From Allomuricauda sp. CAU 1633 (GTDB taxonomy: Bacteria; Bacteroidota; Bacteroidia; Flavobacteriales; Flavobacteriaceae): 64,000 bases of DNA. Shown one piece after another: positions 32,779 to 42,567 of the stretch. The notes below the pieces were generated by a model, which worked only from the letters and a program-made list of their open reading frames with translations, did not search any database and had not been told where the DNA came from. How positions within the stretch are numbered: position 1 is the stretch's first letter; every line of letters begins with the position of its first letter. A program made the translations under genes and the position numbers. Location: assembly GCF_017313225.1 (NCBI RefSeq), contig NZ_JAFLNE010000002.1, positions 930,001 to 994,000 of the forward strand, in the 5' to 3' direction.

Positions 32779-33759
32779 ATGTCTGTAGCCATAGAAGAGC
32801 AATTAGAAAAAATACCCGTCATCAATTGGTTGGTACGGTTATTAAAAAACATAAAGCTAAAGGCTTTCGAGGGGCTCTCTTTTTACGATTTAATGGAAAT
32901 GTATGTGGTTGGTATCGTAAAAGGTGCCGTATCTACCCGTGCCAGTTCCATCGCATTTAGCGTTTTTATGGCCTTGTTTCCCTTGCTCATTTTTATGGTG
33001 ACGCTCATTCCTTTCGTGATTCCGTATGTGCGAGTGGGAAATGAAAACTTTGACGCCCAGTTTCTCCTTTTTTTGGAATCTTTTCTGCCGTCTGCCACTG
33101 GAGATTACTTTGGGGACATCTATCAGCAGATTAAAGATCAAAAGCAAGGAGGGTTGCTATCCTCTGCTTTCTTGGTTTCCATTTTTTTGGTGGCCAATGG
33201 GGTAAATGCCATTTTTGGAGGGTTTGAAAACTCGTACCATGTAGAGTTGACCCGGAATTTTTTTCGTCAATATGCCTACGCCTTAATGGTAGGGTTGATT
33301 CTTTCCATTTTATTGATTGTGGGAGCTGTGGCCTTTGTGTATTTTGAGTTCTATATTGTGGAATATACCAGTGAGTACTTTGGAAAGACCTTTGGGACCG
33401 ATATTGAAAAAGGGGACACGGTGGGAATCCAATTGGCCAAAATCCTGTTTTTTATGGTGCTCTCATATTTGACCACGTCCATACTATACTTTTTTGGAAC
33501 GGCTGAAGGACGCAAGGCTAGATTCTTTTCAGCAGGTGCCTTAATGACCACCCTGCTGTTTGTGCTCACCTCATATCTTTTCGGGATTTATGTAGAAAAG
33601 TTTGCCCGATATAACGAACTTTATGGGGCGCTGGGAGGATTGTTGATTTTGATGGTGTTCATTTGGCTGAATTCCAATATTCTCCTATTGGGATTTGAAC
33701 TGAATGCCACCCTTAATTCATTAAAAAAACAGCATGAAAAGCAAAAAGATGTCCCTTAA
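32779..33759 (+). CDS. YihY/BrkB-family inner-membrane protein
   Basis: A 326-residue integral membrane protein with about six transmembrane segments. It has the family N-terminus (GIVKGAVSTRASSIAFSVFMA, in which the RASSIAF core is conserved), FENSYHVELTRNFFRQYAYALM, and the C-terminal YGALGGLLILMVFIWLNSNILLLGFELNA. The family was once called RNase BN, which is known to be wrong; function is unknown. Starts immediately after nadC and overlaps the DUF2147 gene by 26 bp. Confidence 0.9.
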   Translation: MSVAIEEQLEKIPVINWLVRLLKNIKLKAFEGLSFYDLMEMYVVGIVKGAVSTRASSIAFSVFMALFPLLIFMVTLIPFVIPYVRVGNENFDAQFLLFLESFLPSATGDYFGDIYQQIKDQKQGGLLSSAFLVSIFLVANGVNAIFGGFENSYHVELTRNFFRQYAYALMVGLILSILLIVGAVAFVYFEFYIVEYTSEYFGKTFGTDIEKGDTVGIQLAKILFFMVLSYLTTSILYFFGTAEGRKARFFSAGALMTTLLFVLTSYLFGIYVEKFARYNELYGALGGLLILMVFIWLNSNILLLGFELNATLNSLKKQHEKQKDVP

Positions 33760-34183
33760 ATGGATACTGCCACTGTTTTTTCTTGTTTTTCAAGCGGTAT
33801 CAGGACAAACCGTATTTGGAAAGTGGAGAACCGTTGATGACCGAAGCGGAATAGCCAAGGCCATTGTTCATATCTACAATGAGAATGGGCTGCTACAGGC
33901 CAAAATTGTGCAGGTTTTGGAAAAGGGCAAGGAAGATGCCATCTGCACAAAGTGCGATGACGAATTCAAAAATAAGCCCATTTTAGGCATGCATATTTTT
34001 CAAGACCTTGAAAAAAATCACAAGGACGAATATAAAGGGAACAAGATGTTGGACCCAGAACACGGTATGAAATTTCGAGGCAAGCTGTGGCTGGACCCCG
34101 ATAATGACAATCAATTGAAAGTACGGGGATATTTGGCCTTTTTGTATCGAACACAGACTTGGTATCGGGTTAAGGAGGAATAA
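33734..34183 (+). CDS. DUF2147 exported protein
   Basis: A 149-residue secreted protein of unknown function. The signal peptide is MSLKWILPLFFLVFQAVSGQ if the second ATG (33749) is used; the first ATG (33734) adds MKSKK. The mature part has the DUF2147 pattern: FGKWRTVDDRSGIAKAIVHIY, a CxxC pair in ICTKCDDEF, and GKLWLDPDNDNQLKVRGYLAF ending RTQTWYRV. Calycin-like beta fold is expected. Shares a transcript with brkB and priA. Confidence 0.85.
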   Translation: MKSKKMSLKWILPLFFLVFQAVSGQTVFGKWRTVDDRSGIAKAIVHIYNENGLLQAKIVQVLEKGKEDAICTKCDDEFKNKPILGMHIFQDLEKNHKDEYKGNKMLDPEHGMKFRGKLWLDPDNDNQLKVRGYLAFLYRTQTWYRVKEE

Positions 34184-34184
34184 T

Positions 34185-36641
34185 ATGGATTATTTTTTGG
34201 ATGTTGTACTGCCCATTCCCCTGGAACGTCTTTTTACCTATAAGATCACCCAACAGGAAGCAGATTTTTTACAACCTGGTATGCGGGTGGCTGTACCCTT
34301 TGGGAAATCCAAGATTTATACGGCACTGGTATACCGCACCCACAGCAATGCTCCAACGGCTTATGATGCCAAAGAAATCTATCAGATTTTGGATGAAACG
34401 CCCCTGGTGAATGCATTCCAACTAAAGCATTGGGAGTGGATAGCCCAATATTATATGTGCACCTTGGGAGAAGTCATCCGTAGTGCCCTTCCCAGTGCCT
34501 TTTTGCTGGAAAGTGAGACTTTGGTCATGCCCAACAAAGAAGCTGATGTTGATGAAATGGGGCTCAAGGACGATGAATTCTTGGTATATGAAGCCCTGCA
34601 ACATCAAACCGCCCTTAAAATTGGGGAAATCAGCGATATCGTTGACAAAAAACACGTGCTCTCCTTGGTCAACCGATTGGTGCAAAAAGGGGTGGTGAAC
34701 CAAAAGGAGGAACTGTATGAGCAGTACAAACCCAAATTGGTGCGGTATGTAAAGCTTTCGGATGTATATGATGATGAAGCCCAATTGGAAGAGCTGCTCA
34801 ATGAACTTTCCCGAGCTCCCAAACAGAGTCAGGTGGTGCTGTCACTTTTTCAAATACGGGTCAAGAACAACAAACCCATTCCCATTGATGACCTTGAAAA
34901 AGAAAGTGGTGCCTCCAGAGCAGTCATCAAAGCCCTGATAGATAAAAATATTCTGAAAGAATATCAAATCCGTAAGGATCGGGTGGATTATAAAGAAGAA
35001 TCCGAGGAATCTGAAAATATTGGGTTGAATGAACATCAAACCAAAGCGCTGGAGGATATCCAGGCTGGATTTGGTCAAAATAAACCCGTTCTCCTGCATG
35101 GGGTCACCTCGTCTGGGAAAACCGAGGTGTACGTAAAACTCATTCAGCAGTGCTTGGAAGAGGGTAAGCAAGCCCTGTACCTGCTACCTGAAATTGCATT
35201 GACTTCCCAATTGATTAATCGACTACGGCATTATTTTGGGCACAAAGTATCGGTGTACCATTCAAAATATAGCATCCATGAGCGAGTGGAGGTTTGGAAC
35301 AATGTCTTGGCCGAAGCCGAAAAGGCACAAATTGTCATTGGCGCCCGTTCTTCTTTGTTCTTACCTTTTTCCAATTTGGGTTTGGTCGTAGTGGATGAGG
35401 AGCATGAAAGCTCTTTCAAGCAATTTGACCCGGCACCACGATATCATGCACGTGATGCAGCCATTGTTTTGGCTTCTTTGCATAAGGCTGATGTAATTTT
35501 AGGTTCGGCCACACCCAGCATTGAAAGCATGGACAATGCCAAAAAGGGAAAGTATGGCTATGCATCCATCCAGTATCGATATGGAGATGTTTTGATGCCG
35601 GACATCAATTTGGTCGATATCAAGGAAGCCACTCGGAAAAAGCGAATGAAAGGTCATTTTTCCGAAACCTTGCTCAAAGCGATTGAAGAAGCTTTGGAAG
35701 AAGGGGAGCAGGTGATTCTTTTTCAGAATCGAAGGGGATTTGCCCCAGTGGTAGAATGCACCACCTGCGGACATGTGGCCCAATGTCCCAATTGCGATGT
35801 TAGTTTGACGTTCCATCAGCATAGAAACCAACTACGATGCCATTATTGCGGTTATCATATGGCGTTGCAGCAAGCTTGCCTTGCTTGTGGAAGTGCTACT
35901 TTGGACAACAAAGGCTTCGGTACGGAACAGATTCAGGAGGAACTCCACCAACTTTTTCCCAAAGTATCGGTGGGTCGAATGGATTTGGATACCACCCGCG
36001 GAAAATACGCCTATGAAAAAATCATTTCAGCCTTTGAAAACCAAGAGATGGATATTTTGGTGGGTACTCAAATGGTGACGAAAGGGCTCGATTTTAGAAA
36101 TGTAAGTTTGGTGGGCATCATGAACGCGGATTCCATGCTGAATTTTCCAGATTACCGAGCCCATGAACGAAGTTTTCAAATGCTGACCCAAGTGGCGGGC
36201 AGGGCAGGGCGGACTCAAAAACGGGGTAAGGTGCTTATTCAGACCTATAATCCTTATCATCAAATATTGCAGCAGGTGACTACCAACAATTATGCGAAAA
36301 TGTTTGCCGAACAGGTATATGAGCGGGAGCAGTTTAAATATCCACCCGTGGTGCGCATCATTAAAGTAACCTTGAAGGCTAGGGATTTCAACACATTGAA
36401 TGAAGCGGCCCAATGGGTGGCCGATTCCCTCAGGAATGTACTGGGACACCAGATTTTGGGCCCTGAATATCCCCCAGTGGCGCGCATCCGAAGGGATTAT
36501 CTAAAGAACATATTAATTAAAATACCCAAGAGACAATCATTGGCACAAACAAAAAATAGCATTAAACGGATTGAAAAATCCTTTAATGCTATTTCCAAGT
36601 ATAAAAGTGTAAGACTGGTCTACAATGTGGACCACATTTAG
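34185..36641 (+). CDS. priA: Primosomal protein N' (replication restart helicase PriA)
   Basis: 3'-5' helicase that reloads the replisome at stalled forks. The 818-residue protein has the 3'-DNA-binding N-domain (LDVVLPIPLERLFTYKI, GMRVAVPFGK), Walker A GVTSSGKTEVY near 300, the DEEHESSFKQ box, the zinc module with eight cysteines (CTTCGHVAQCPNC, CHYCGYHM, CLACGS near 520-570) inserted between helicase lobes, GTQMVTKGLDF and QVAGRAGR. It ends one base before the stop of the convergent LytTR gene. Confidence 0.97.
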   Translation: MDYFLDVVLPIPLERLFTYKITQQEADFLQPGMRVAVPFGKSKIYTALVYRTHSNAPTAYDAKEIYQILDETPLVNAFQLKHWEWIAQYYMCTLGEVIRSALPSAFLLESETLVMPNKEADVDEMGLKDDEFLVYEALQHQTALKIGEISDIVDKKHVLSLVNRLVQKGVVNQKEELYEQYKPKLVRYVKLSDVYDDEAQLEELLNELSRAPKQSQVVLSLFQIRVKNNKPIPIDDLEKESGASRAVIKALIDKNILKEYQIRKDRVDYKEESEESENIGLNEHQTKALEDIQAGFGQNKPVLLHGVTSSGKTEVYVKLIQQCLEEGKQALYLLPEIALTSQLINRLRHYFGHKVSVYHSKYSIHERVEVWNNVLAEAEKAQIVIGARSSLFLPFSNLGLVVVDEEHESSFKQFDPAPRYHARDAAIVLASLHKADVILGSATPSIESMDNAKKGKYGYASIQYRYGDVLMPDINLVDIKEATRKKRMKGHFSETLLKAIEEALEEGEQVILFQNRRGFAPVVECTTCGHVAQCPNCDVSLTFHQHRNQLRCHYCGYHMALQQACLACGSATLDNKGFGTEQIQEELHQLFPKVSVGRMDLDTTRGKYAYEKIISAFENQEMDILVGTQMVTKGLDFRNVSLVGIMNADSMLNFPDYRAHERSFQMLTQVAGRAGRTQKRGKVLIQTYNPYHQILQQVTTNNYAKMFAEQVYEREQFKYPPVVRIIKVTLKARDFNTLNEAAQWVADSLRNVLGHQILGPEYPPVARIRRDYLKNILIKIPKRQSLAQTKNSIKRIEKSFNAISKYKSVRLVYNVDHI

Positions 36642-37334
36642 TTATACATTGGCCAATGCTTCGGCCAATTCAGTCTTTTTGTTTCTACTCAATGGAATCT
36701 GTCTTCCCCCTACTTCAACATTTTTGCTGTTGAATTTTTCAATCTTCTCCAGATTCACAATATAAGATTTATGGATACGTAGAAATTTTTCGGCGGGCAA
36801 TTGCTTTTCGAAAGATTTCATGGTGGAAAGGATTACGATGTTGGCTTCATCAGTCACCAACTTGATATAATCTCCCAATGCCTCGATCCATTTAATATCA
36901 TTTAGGATAACCTTACGTTTTTTAAGGTTGCTCTTTACAAAAATGTGCTCTTCATCCTCATCAACACGATTCATTTGTTCGTATTTGGCAACGGCTCTTT
37001 TTACAGAAGCTTCAAAACGGGCCAGAGTGATGGGTTTGTGAAGGTAATCGGTTACGTCGTAGTCAAAAGCTTTAAGTGCGTAATCAGGTTTTCCAGTAAT
37101 TAAGATGACCTGTGGTGGGTTCTCTAGGGCCTCCAAAAGGTCGAAACCACTAATAATGGGCATTTCAACGTCCAAGAAAATCAAATCTACTTCATGATTC
37201 TTGAGGCCATTTTTTGCTTCAATGGCGTTGCTGTACTCAGCAACCAAAGCAAGATGTGGATGATTGTTGACCAATTTTGCAACGGCCATACGCTGCATGG
37301 AGGAATCGTCTACAATTATACTTTTTAATTTCAT
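36642..37334 (-). CDS. LytTR-family response regulator
   Basis: A 230-residue two-domain regulator. The receiver domain (1-120) has the acidic pair in IIVDDSSMQRM, phospho-acceptor Asp in LIFLDVEMPIISGF near 55 and Lys in LHKPITLARF near 105. The LytTR DNA-binding domain (about 135-230) shows FVKSNLKKRKVILNDIKWIEALGDY (split by a turn) and FLRIHKSYIVNLEKIE. No sensor kinase is adjacent; in Bacteroidota the partner is often an unlinked LytS-type histidine kinase. The stop codon abuts priA with no spacer. Confidence 0.93.
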   Translation of the reverse strand: MKLKSIIVDDSSMQRMAVAKLVNNHPHLALVAEYSNAIEAKNGLKNHEVDLIFLDVEMPIISGFDLLEALENPPQVILITGKPDYALKAFDYDVTDYLHKPITLARFEASVKRAVAKYEQMNRVDEDEEHIFVKSNLKKRKVILNDIKWIEALGDYIKLVTDEANIVILSTMKSFEKQLPAEKFLRIHKSYIVNLEKIEKFNSKNVEVGGRQIPLSRNKKTELAEALANV

Positions 37335-37517
37335 AGAATGGGGTGATTTGTAGGGTTTTAAATCATCGGCAAATTACACAAAAAAGACGTTTAAGCGCAA
37401 CAAAAGATGTAAACATGGTCTATTTTGTTGTGTATATTACCATATACGATATGTAGGTTTAAAGGGTTCACTTTTGTTAATAACTCTTGTACTTTAAACG
37501 AAGTTTTTTTGGTTTTC

Positions 37518-37548
37518 TTGCAGGGTGAAGGAAATATTACTAATTTTG
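37518..37548 (+). promoter_or_regulatory. Predicted promoter of the rpsF-rpsR-rplI operon
   Basis: TTG (37518-37520), a 20-base spacer and TAATTTTG (37541-37548) fit the Bacteroidota consensus TTG-N19-20-TAnnTTTG exactly. The RNA would start near 37555, about 15 bases before the S6 ATG, which rules out a start upstream of 37570. A perfect palindrome GTATAT-TACC-ATATAC (37432-37447) lies about 90 bases further upstream and may bind a regulator. Confidence 0.6.
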
Positions 37549-37569
37549 CGCTCCTTTAAAATATATTAT

Positions 37570-37908
37570 ATGAACCATTACGAAACTGTTTTCATTTTGA
37601 ATCCCGTTCTGTCTGAAACACAGATAGAGGAAACAGTCAAGAAATTTGAGGATTTCTTGATTAAGAATGGTGCCAAAATGGTCTCCAAAGAAGACTGGGG
37701 ACTTAAAAAATTGGCCTATCCCATTCAGCACAAAAAAAGTGGGTTTTACCACTTGTTTGAATTCCAAGCTCCCGGTGAGGCCATTGGACCTTACGAACTA
37801 GAGTTTAGGAGAGATGAGCGCGTTATGCGTTTCTTGACCGTTAAGCTGGACAAGCATGCAATTGCTTGGGCAGAAAAAAGAAGAACCAAATTAAAAGCAA
37901 ACGCATAG
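37570..37908 (+). CDS. rpsF: 30S ribosomal protein S6
   Basis: Small-subunit protein that pairs with S18 on the platform. The 112-residue chain reads [15 protein letters not shown] at the start, contains [20 protein letters not shown] and [17 protein letters not shown], and lacks the long acidic tail of the E. coli protein. ATG 37570 is used because an in-frame upstream TTG lies before the predicted RNA start. First gene of the S6-S18-L9 operon. Confidence 0.97.
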   Translation: MNHYETVFILNPVLSETQIEETVKKFEDFLIKNGAKMVSKEDWGLKKLAYPIQHKKSGFYHLFEFQAPGEAIGPYELEFRRDERVMRFLTVKLDKHAIAWAEKRRTKLKANA

Positions 37909-37912
37909 GGTT

Positions 37913-38209
37913 ATGGCATCTATTGAACAACAAGCAAAATCCAAGAAAGACGGGGAAATCAGATATTTGACCCCGCTCAACATTGAGACCAGCAAGCAAA
38001 AGAAGTATTGTAGGTTCAAAAAATCTGGCATTAAGTATATTGATTACAAAGACCCGGATTTTTTGATGAAGTTGGTAAACGAGCAAGGAAAATTGCTTCC
38101 AAGAAGACTTACCGGTACTTCCTTGAAATACCAAAGAAAAGTGGCACAAGCTGTTAAACGTGCACGCCACCTAGCGTTAATGCCGTACGTAGGCGATATG
38201 TTGAAATAA
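37913..38209 (+). CDS. rpsR: 30S ribosomal protein S18
   Basis: 98-residue partner of S6. The C-terminal core is diagnostic: [22 protein letters not shown] and [25 protein letters not shown] (read in two parts, about 30-90). The basic N-terminal tail is longer than in E. coli (75 residues), as is usual in Bacteroidota. A single Cys in KKYCRF remains from the zinc-ribbon form. Four bases after rpsF. Confidence 0.97.
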   Translation: MASIEQQAKSKKDGEIRYLTPLNIETSKQKKYCRFKKSGIKYIDYKDPDFLMKLVNEQGKLLPRRLTGTSLKYQRKVAQAVKRARHLALMPYVGDMLK

Positions 38210-38223
38210 AAAAATACCGAAGA

Positions 38224-38676
38224 ATGGAACTTATTCTAAAAGAAGATGTACAGGATTTGGGATTTAAGGATGATATCGTTTCCGTAAAGAACGGTTACGG
38301 CAGAAACTTTTTGATCCCTCAAGGATTGGCCGCTTTGGCCACACCTTCTGCCAAAAAAGTTTTGGCAGAGAACCTAAAGCAAAGAGCCCACAAAGAGAAG
38401 AAAATCATTGATGAGGCCAATAAAACAGCGGAAGCCCTAAAACAATTGGAAATCCGCATCCCAGCCAAGGTTGGAGCAGGTGATAAATTGTTCGGTTCTG
38501 TAACCACAATTGACCTTGCTGCCGCATTGGACAAAGAAGGACACCAAATTGATAGAAAGTTTATCAATATTAAAGGTGGAGCCATTAAAAGGGTAGGACC
38601 TTATGAAGCAGTCATCAGACTTCACAGAGAAGTTATTGTTGAGTTTCCTTTTGAAGTGATTGCCGAAGCGAAATAA
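38224..38676 (+). CDS. rplI: 50S ribosomal protein L9
   Basis: 150-residue two-domain protein with a long connecting helix. The start MELILKEDVQDLGFKDDIVS and VKNGYGRNFLIPQGLA form the rRNA-binding N-domain; the C-domain has GDKLFGSVTTIDLAAALD and RVGPYEAVIRLHREV. Normal length. Followed by a strong terminator. Confidence 0.97.
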   Translation: MELILKEDVQDLGFKDDIVSVKNGYGRNFLIPQGLAALATPSAKKVLAENLKQRAHKEKKIIDEANKTAEALKQLEIRIPAKVGAGDKLFGSVTTIDLAAALDKEGHQIDRKFINIKGGAIKRVGPYEAVIRLHREVIVEFPFEVIAEAK

Positions 38677-38704
38677 ACATTATTTTTTCGTTAATAACTT
38701 GTTA

Positions 38705-38733
38705 AGAGCTATGCGTGCATAGCTCTTTTTTTT
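38705..38733 (+). terminator. Terminator of the rpsF-rpsR-rplI operon
   Basis: AGAGCTATGC (38705-38714) and GCATAGCTCT (38717-38726) form a perfect 10-bp stem followed by a run of nine or more T. Confidence 0.93.
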
Positions 38734-38774
38734 GTCTATCTTGTCAGCACTCAAACAACTTAAACTCAACACGT

Positions 38775-41700
38775 ATGAAGAAACTCTTATCTACGGGAGT
38801 GCTGTTTTTTTTGGTGCTCACTTCAGCAATTTCTCAAGTTACTACCTCAAACATTAGGGGAACCGTACTTGACGACCAACAGGAACCGTTATTGGGGGCC
38901 AATGTAGTTGCCGTGCATACCCCAACAGGAACACGTTACGGCGCCATAACCAATGAAGAAGGCCGCTACAACCTATTAAACCTTAGAGTAGGGGGACCTT
39001 ATGAGGTTACCATATCGTATGTAGGTTTCAAGACCAATACCCAAAACGATGTTTTCCTAACGCTTGGTAAAACCTTTAACTTTGATGTAACCCTTGTTCC
39101 GGACAATCAACAATTGGATGAAGTAGTGGTCGTTTCCGATCAGTCAGGTACTTTTGGTAGTGACCGAACCGGGGCCGAAACCAGCGTAGGTCGCAGGGAA
39201 TTGACGCGGTTACCCACAATTTCCAGATCCACTAACGACTTTACACGTTTGGAGCCCACCGCAAGCAACGGTTCCTTTGGAGGACGAAACGATCAATTCA
39301 ATAATTTCTCGCTGGATGGGGCCATTTTCAACAACCCTTTTGGGTTGGATGCCGCCCAACCTGGCGGGCAGACCGATGCCAACCCCATCTCCATAGATGC
39401 TATTGATCAAATTCAAGTAACCACTGCGCCGTATGATGTTACACAATCCGGTTTTACGGGAGCTTCTGTAAACGCTGTGACCAAGAGTGGTACCAACGAA
39501 TTCTACGGAACGGTTTATGGGTTCTATAGAAATGAAGATCTTACCGGAGGTAAAATAAAGGGCGATGATGTGTTCAAAGCAGATTTGAGTCAAACCCAAT
39601 ATGGTATCAGTATCGGAGGGCCCATTGTAAAGAACAAACTGTTCTTCTTTGCCAATTTTGAGAAAGATGACCGTACCGATTTGGGAAGTGCGGGCTTTGT
39701 GCCAAACCGAGGAACGGGAAGTATCAATGAATCTAGGGTTTCGGCTTCGGATTTTGAGCTGGTTTCCAATATATTGAGCCAAGTCTCCATCGGTAATGGA
39801 CAATTTTATGATCCAGGAAGGTTCGAGGGCTTCAATTTTGACCAAGAGTCCACAAAGGGAATCTTCAAGTTGGACTGGAACATCAATGAAAATAACAGAT
39901 TGGCCATTATTTATAATTTCTTGGATGCTTCCAAGGAAAAACCGGCACACCCAACGGCATTGGGCTTCAGGGGTCCCAACTTATCCACCCTTCAGTTTGA
40001 AAATGCAGGATACCAAATTAACAACAAGATTCAATCCGTTCAATTGGAATTGAACTCCACGCTTTCTGACGAGGCAATCAACAAATTACAGATTGGGTAT
40101 ACGCATTTTGATGATTTCAGAAACCCGAAGTCAACTCCGGCCCCAACCATTACACTATTGGATGAGAATGGAAGTTCCAACTATATTATTGCAGGTCATG
40201 AACCCTTTTCAATCAACAACCGTTTGGACCAGAAAGTATTCCAGTTAACCAATAATTTAAACTTTTTTAAAGGCGACCACACCTTCACAGTGGGTTTCTC
40301 CTTTGAAAGATTTGAATTTGACAACTCCTTCAATCTGGGGGTTTATGGGGCACAAGGGGTATTTTTCCCTACAGGTTCCATAGCAGATTTTAGAGACCCA
40401 AACAATGAAGCAAGTTTGGTGGCCTTTTATCAGGATGCATTTAATACTGCGATTGCCGCCGATAACGCCCTAAATGCTGCCGGAGAAGGAAATTTGGGTG
40501 GATGGGCCTTGGCCGAGACCAATGTGGGCCAAATGGCTTTTTATGTACAAGATGAATGGAATGCCACCGAGAATTTTAAGCTCACCTATGGAATTCGGGT
40601 TGACAAACCTTTGTATTTTGATTCTTCAGAAAAAGCCCAGGATGTTATTGATGTGGCAGCAGCTTATGTGCCCGATATTCCCTATGTGAATCCTAATAAT
40701 GGTGAGACTGTATTTTTTGATTCGACCAAAATGCCAACGGATGATTGGTTGATTTCTCCCAGAGTAGGATTCAACTGGGATGTTCACGGTGATAATTCAT
40801 TCCAGTTGCGGGGTGGTTCCGGAATCTTCACGGGGCGTTTCCCATTTGTATGGCTTGGAAATCAAATAGCCAACCCCAATGTTTTCTTTTATCAGGTGGT
40901 GGACCCAGACTTCAAATGGCCACAGGTTTGGAGAACAAGTTTAGGAGCAGATTACCGCATGGAAAATGGCGTTGTTTTGACAACGGATTTTTCGTATTCC
41001 AAAGATATCAATGGTCCCCATGTACAAAACTGGGGTCTTTTACCTCCTTCAGAAACGTTGCAAGGTGTTGACAACAGACCAATTTACGGTCCAGATGATT
41101 TAATCAACAATGCCTATGTGTTTTCCAACTCGGATAAAGGAAGAATATGGAATGCGGTATTCAAAGGACAAAAAACTTGGGACAACGGGTTATATGCAAG
41201 CTTGGCCTATAGCTATTTGAACTCTAAAGACGTAAACTCCATTGAAGCGGAAATCACTGGAGATGCCTTTGCAGCCAATGCAATTACCGCCAATGCCAAC
41301 GACGATGTGCTTTCGTATTCCAGATACGGAGATACCCATCGGTTTATAGGGGTTATTTCCAAAGCCTTTAAAACAGGAACCACGGTCTCCACCTTTTTTG
41401 AGTATGCGCAAGGAGGTCGATTCAATTATTTGTATGGAGGTGATATCAATGGAGATGGGTCTAGCATCAACGATTTACTGTATATTCCCACTGCTGCTGA
41501 AGTAGGTCAAATGACTTTTAGCGGAGCGGGACAGGCCGAAGCCTTCGAAGCTTTCATCCAACAAGATGATTATTTGAGTGAAAACAGAGGGCAATATGCA
41601 GAGCGATATGGTGCCTTGGCGCCTTGGAGAGGTCGCTGGGACCTTAAAATTCTTCAGGATATTAAATTGGCTCCAAAAAATACCTTGCAGTTAAGTCTGG

Positions 41701-41906
41701 ATGTCTTGAATGTGGGTAATCTGATCAGTTCTGAGTGGGGTATTATCGACATCCCCACCAACCAGCAAGTTCTTGGGGTTACGGTTGACGATAACAACAA
41801 TCCAACCTATACCTTCGACCCAAACCTGACTGAAACTTTCAGTTCAGATACCAGTTTACTATCCAGATGGCAAGCACAATTTGGAGTGCGCTATATTTTC
41901 AACTAA
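38775..41906 (+). CDS. Oar-like TonB-dependent receptor with carboxypeptidase regulatory domain
   Basis: A 1043-residue outer-membrane receptor. ATG 38775 gives a signal peptide (MKKLLSTGVLFFLVLTSAIS); reading further upstream would cross the preceding terminator. Residues about 25-110 are the CarboxypepD_reg domain (IRGTVLDDQQEPLLGANVVA), followed by a plug region typical of Oar proteins (TISRSTNDFTRLEPTASNG, NFSLDGAIFNNPFGLD, VTKSGTNEFYGTVYGFYRN) and a large barrel ending in FGVRYIFN. The ligand is unknown; Oar-type receptors have been linked to protein or peptide uptake and secretion. Confidence 0.9.
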   Translation: MKKLLSTGVLFFLVLTSAISQVTTSNIRGTVLDDQQEPLLGANVVAVHTPTGTRYGAITNEEGRYNLLNLRVGGPYEVTISYVGFKTNTQNDVFLTLGKTFNFDVTLVPDNQQLDEVVVVSDQSGTFGSDRTGAETSVGRRELTRLPTISRSTNDFTRLEPTASNGSFGGRNDQFNNFSLDGAIFNNPFGLDAAQPGGQTDANPISIDAIDQIQVTTAPYDVTQSGFTGASVNAVTKSGTNEFYGTVYGFYRNEDLTGGKIKGDDVFKADLSQTQYGISIGGPIVKNKLFFFANFEKDDRTDLGSAGFVPNRGTGSINESRVSASDFELVSNILSQVSIGNGQFYDPGRFEGFNFDQESTKGIFKLDWNINENNRLAIIYNFLDASKEKPAHPTALGFRGPNLSTLQFENAGYQINNKIQSVQLELNSTLSDEAINKLQIGYTHFDDFRNPKSTPAPTITLLDENGSSNYIIAGHEPFSINNRLDQKVFQLTNNLNFFKGDHTFTVGFSFERFEFDNSFNLGVYGAQGVFFPTGSIADFRDPNNEASLVAFYQDAFNTAIAADNALNAAGEGNLGGWALAETNVGQMAFYVQDEWNATENFKLTYGIRVDKPLYFDSSEKAQDVIDVAAAYVPDIPYVNPNNGETVFFDSTKMPTDDWLISPRVGFNWDVHGDNSFQLRGGSGIFTGRFPFVWLGNQIANPNVFFYQVVDPDFKWPQVWRTSLGADYRMENGVVLTTDFSYSKDINGPHVQNWGLLPPSETLQGVDNRPIYGPDDLINNAYVFSNSDKGRIWNAVFKGQKTWDNGLYASLAYSYLNSKDVNSIEAEITGDAFAANAITANANDDVLSYSRYGDTHRFIGVISKAFKTGTTVSTFFEYAQGGRFNYLYGGDINGDGSSINDLLYIPTAAEVGQMTFSGAGQAEAFEAFIQQDDYLSENRGQYAERYGALAPWRGRWDLKILQDIKLAPKNTLQLSLDVLNVGNLISSEWGIIDIPTNQQVLGVTVDDNNNPTYTFDPNLTETFSSDTSLLSRWQAQFGVRYIFN

Positions 41907-41926
41907 CCACAGCAGAAATACTATGG

Positions 41927-41955
41927 AAAGGCTGCGCAATAGCGCGGCCTTTTTT
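41927..41955 (+). terminator. Terminator after the Oar-like receptor
   Basis: AAAGGCTGCGC (41927-41937) and GCGCGGCCTTT (41942-41952) pair fully with one G-T wobble around an AATA loop, followed by T-rich sequence. Confidence 0.9.
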
Positions 41956-41966
41956 ATTTTTGCAGC

Positions 41967-42437
41967 ATGAAGTACAAAAGACTCTCAAAGGAACAATTGG
42001 AGGAACTGCATCCGGAATTCATCAATTTTTTGGCTACACAGTCCATTACAGCGGAAGAGTGGAAAACCATTAAAAAAGAGAAGCCTGAGGTAGCTGAAGA
42101 AGAGATAGATGTATTCAGTGATTTGATTTGGGAAGGGGTACTTTCCAAAGTGGAATATCTGGAAAATGTTTCTGAACGCCACATGCACCTCTTTCATTTG
42201 ACCGAGAAAGAAATGAAACTCCTTTCAGTGAAAGTCATGAATCCAGAAATTGACCTACGTACCAAAGTGGGTTTCGACTGGTTCAAACGTAATTTCCAAT
42301 CCGATTTTGTGGAGTACCTTACTGCATCCAAAGCCTATAACGAGGATAAGAACGTAGACAAGTTTGAAATTATAAAACAAGGCGCGGTCATTACCAAAGG
42401 CGAACTCTACCAGTGGTTTGAGCAGATTATGGAGTAA
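41967..42437 (+). CDS. Conserved flavobacterial protein, unknown function (possibly DUF6495)
   Basis: A 156-residue cytoplasmic protein, rich in Glu and Lys. It starts MKYKRLSKEQLEELHPEFIN and contains TAEEWKTIKKEKPEVAEEEI, then VEYLENVSERHMHLFHLTE and a C-terminal DKFEIIKQGAVITKGELYQW. It looks like a compact helical protein without catalytic motif. I associate it with DUF6495 only tentatively. Begins 12 bases after the receptor terminator. Confidence 0.72.
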   Translation: MKYKRLSKEQLEELHPEFINFLATQSITAEEWKTIKKEKPEVAEEEIDVFSDLIWEGVLSKVEYLENVSERHMHLFHLTEKEMKLLSVKVMNPEIDLRTKVGFDWFKRNFQSDFVEYLTASKAYNEDKNVDKFEIIKQGAVITKGELYQWFEQIME

Positions 42438-42567
42438 ACACTTTTGTTTTTAGAGATACTTCAAGATTTGGAAAATCATTAAATAACTCGATATTTGCGC
42501 AATAAAAATGTACCGGTCTTGGTCCTCGAACCGAGTGGGAAGGTATTTGAACCATATAAATGTCTAA

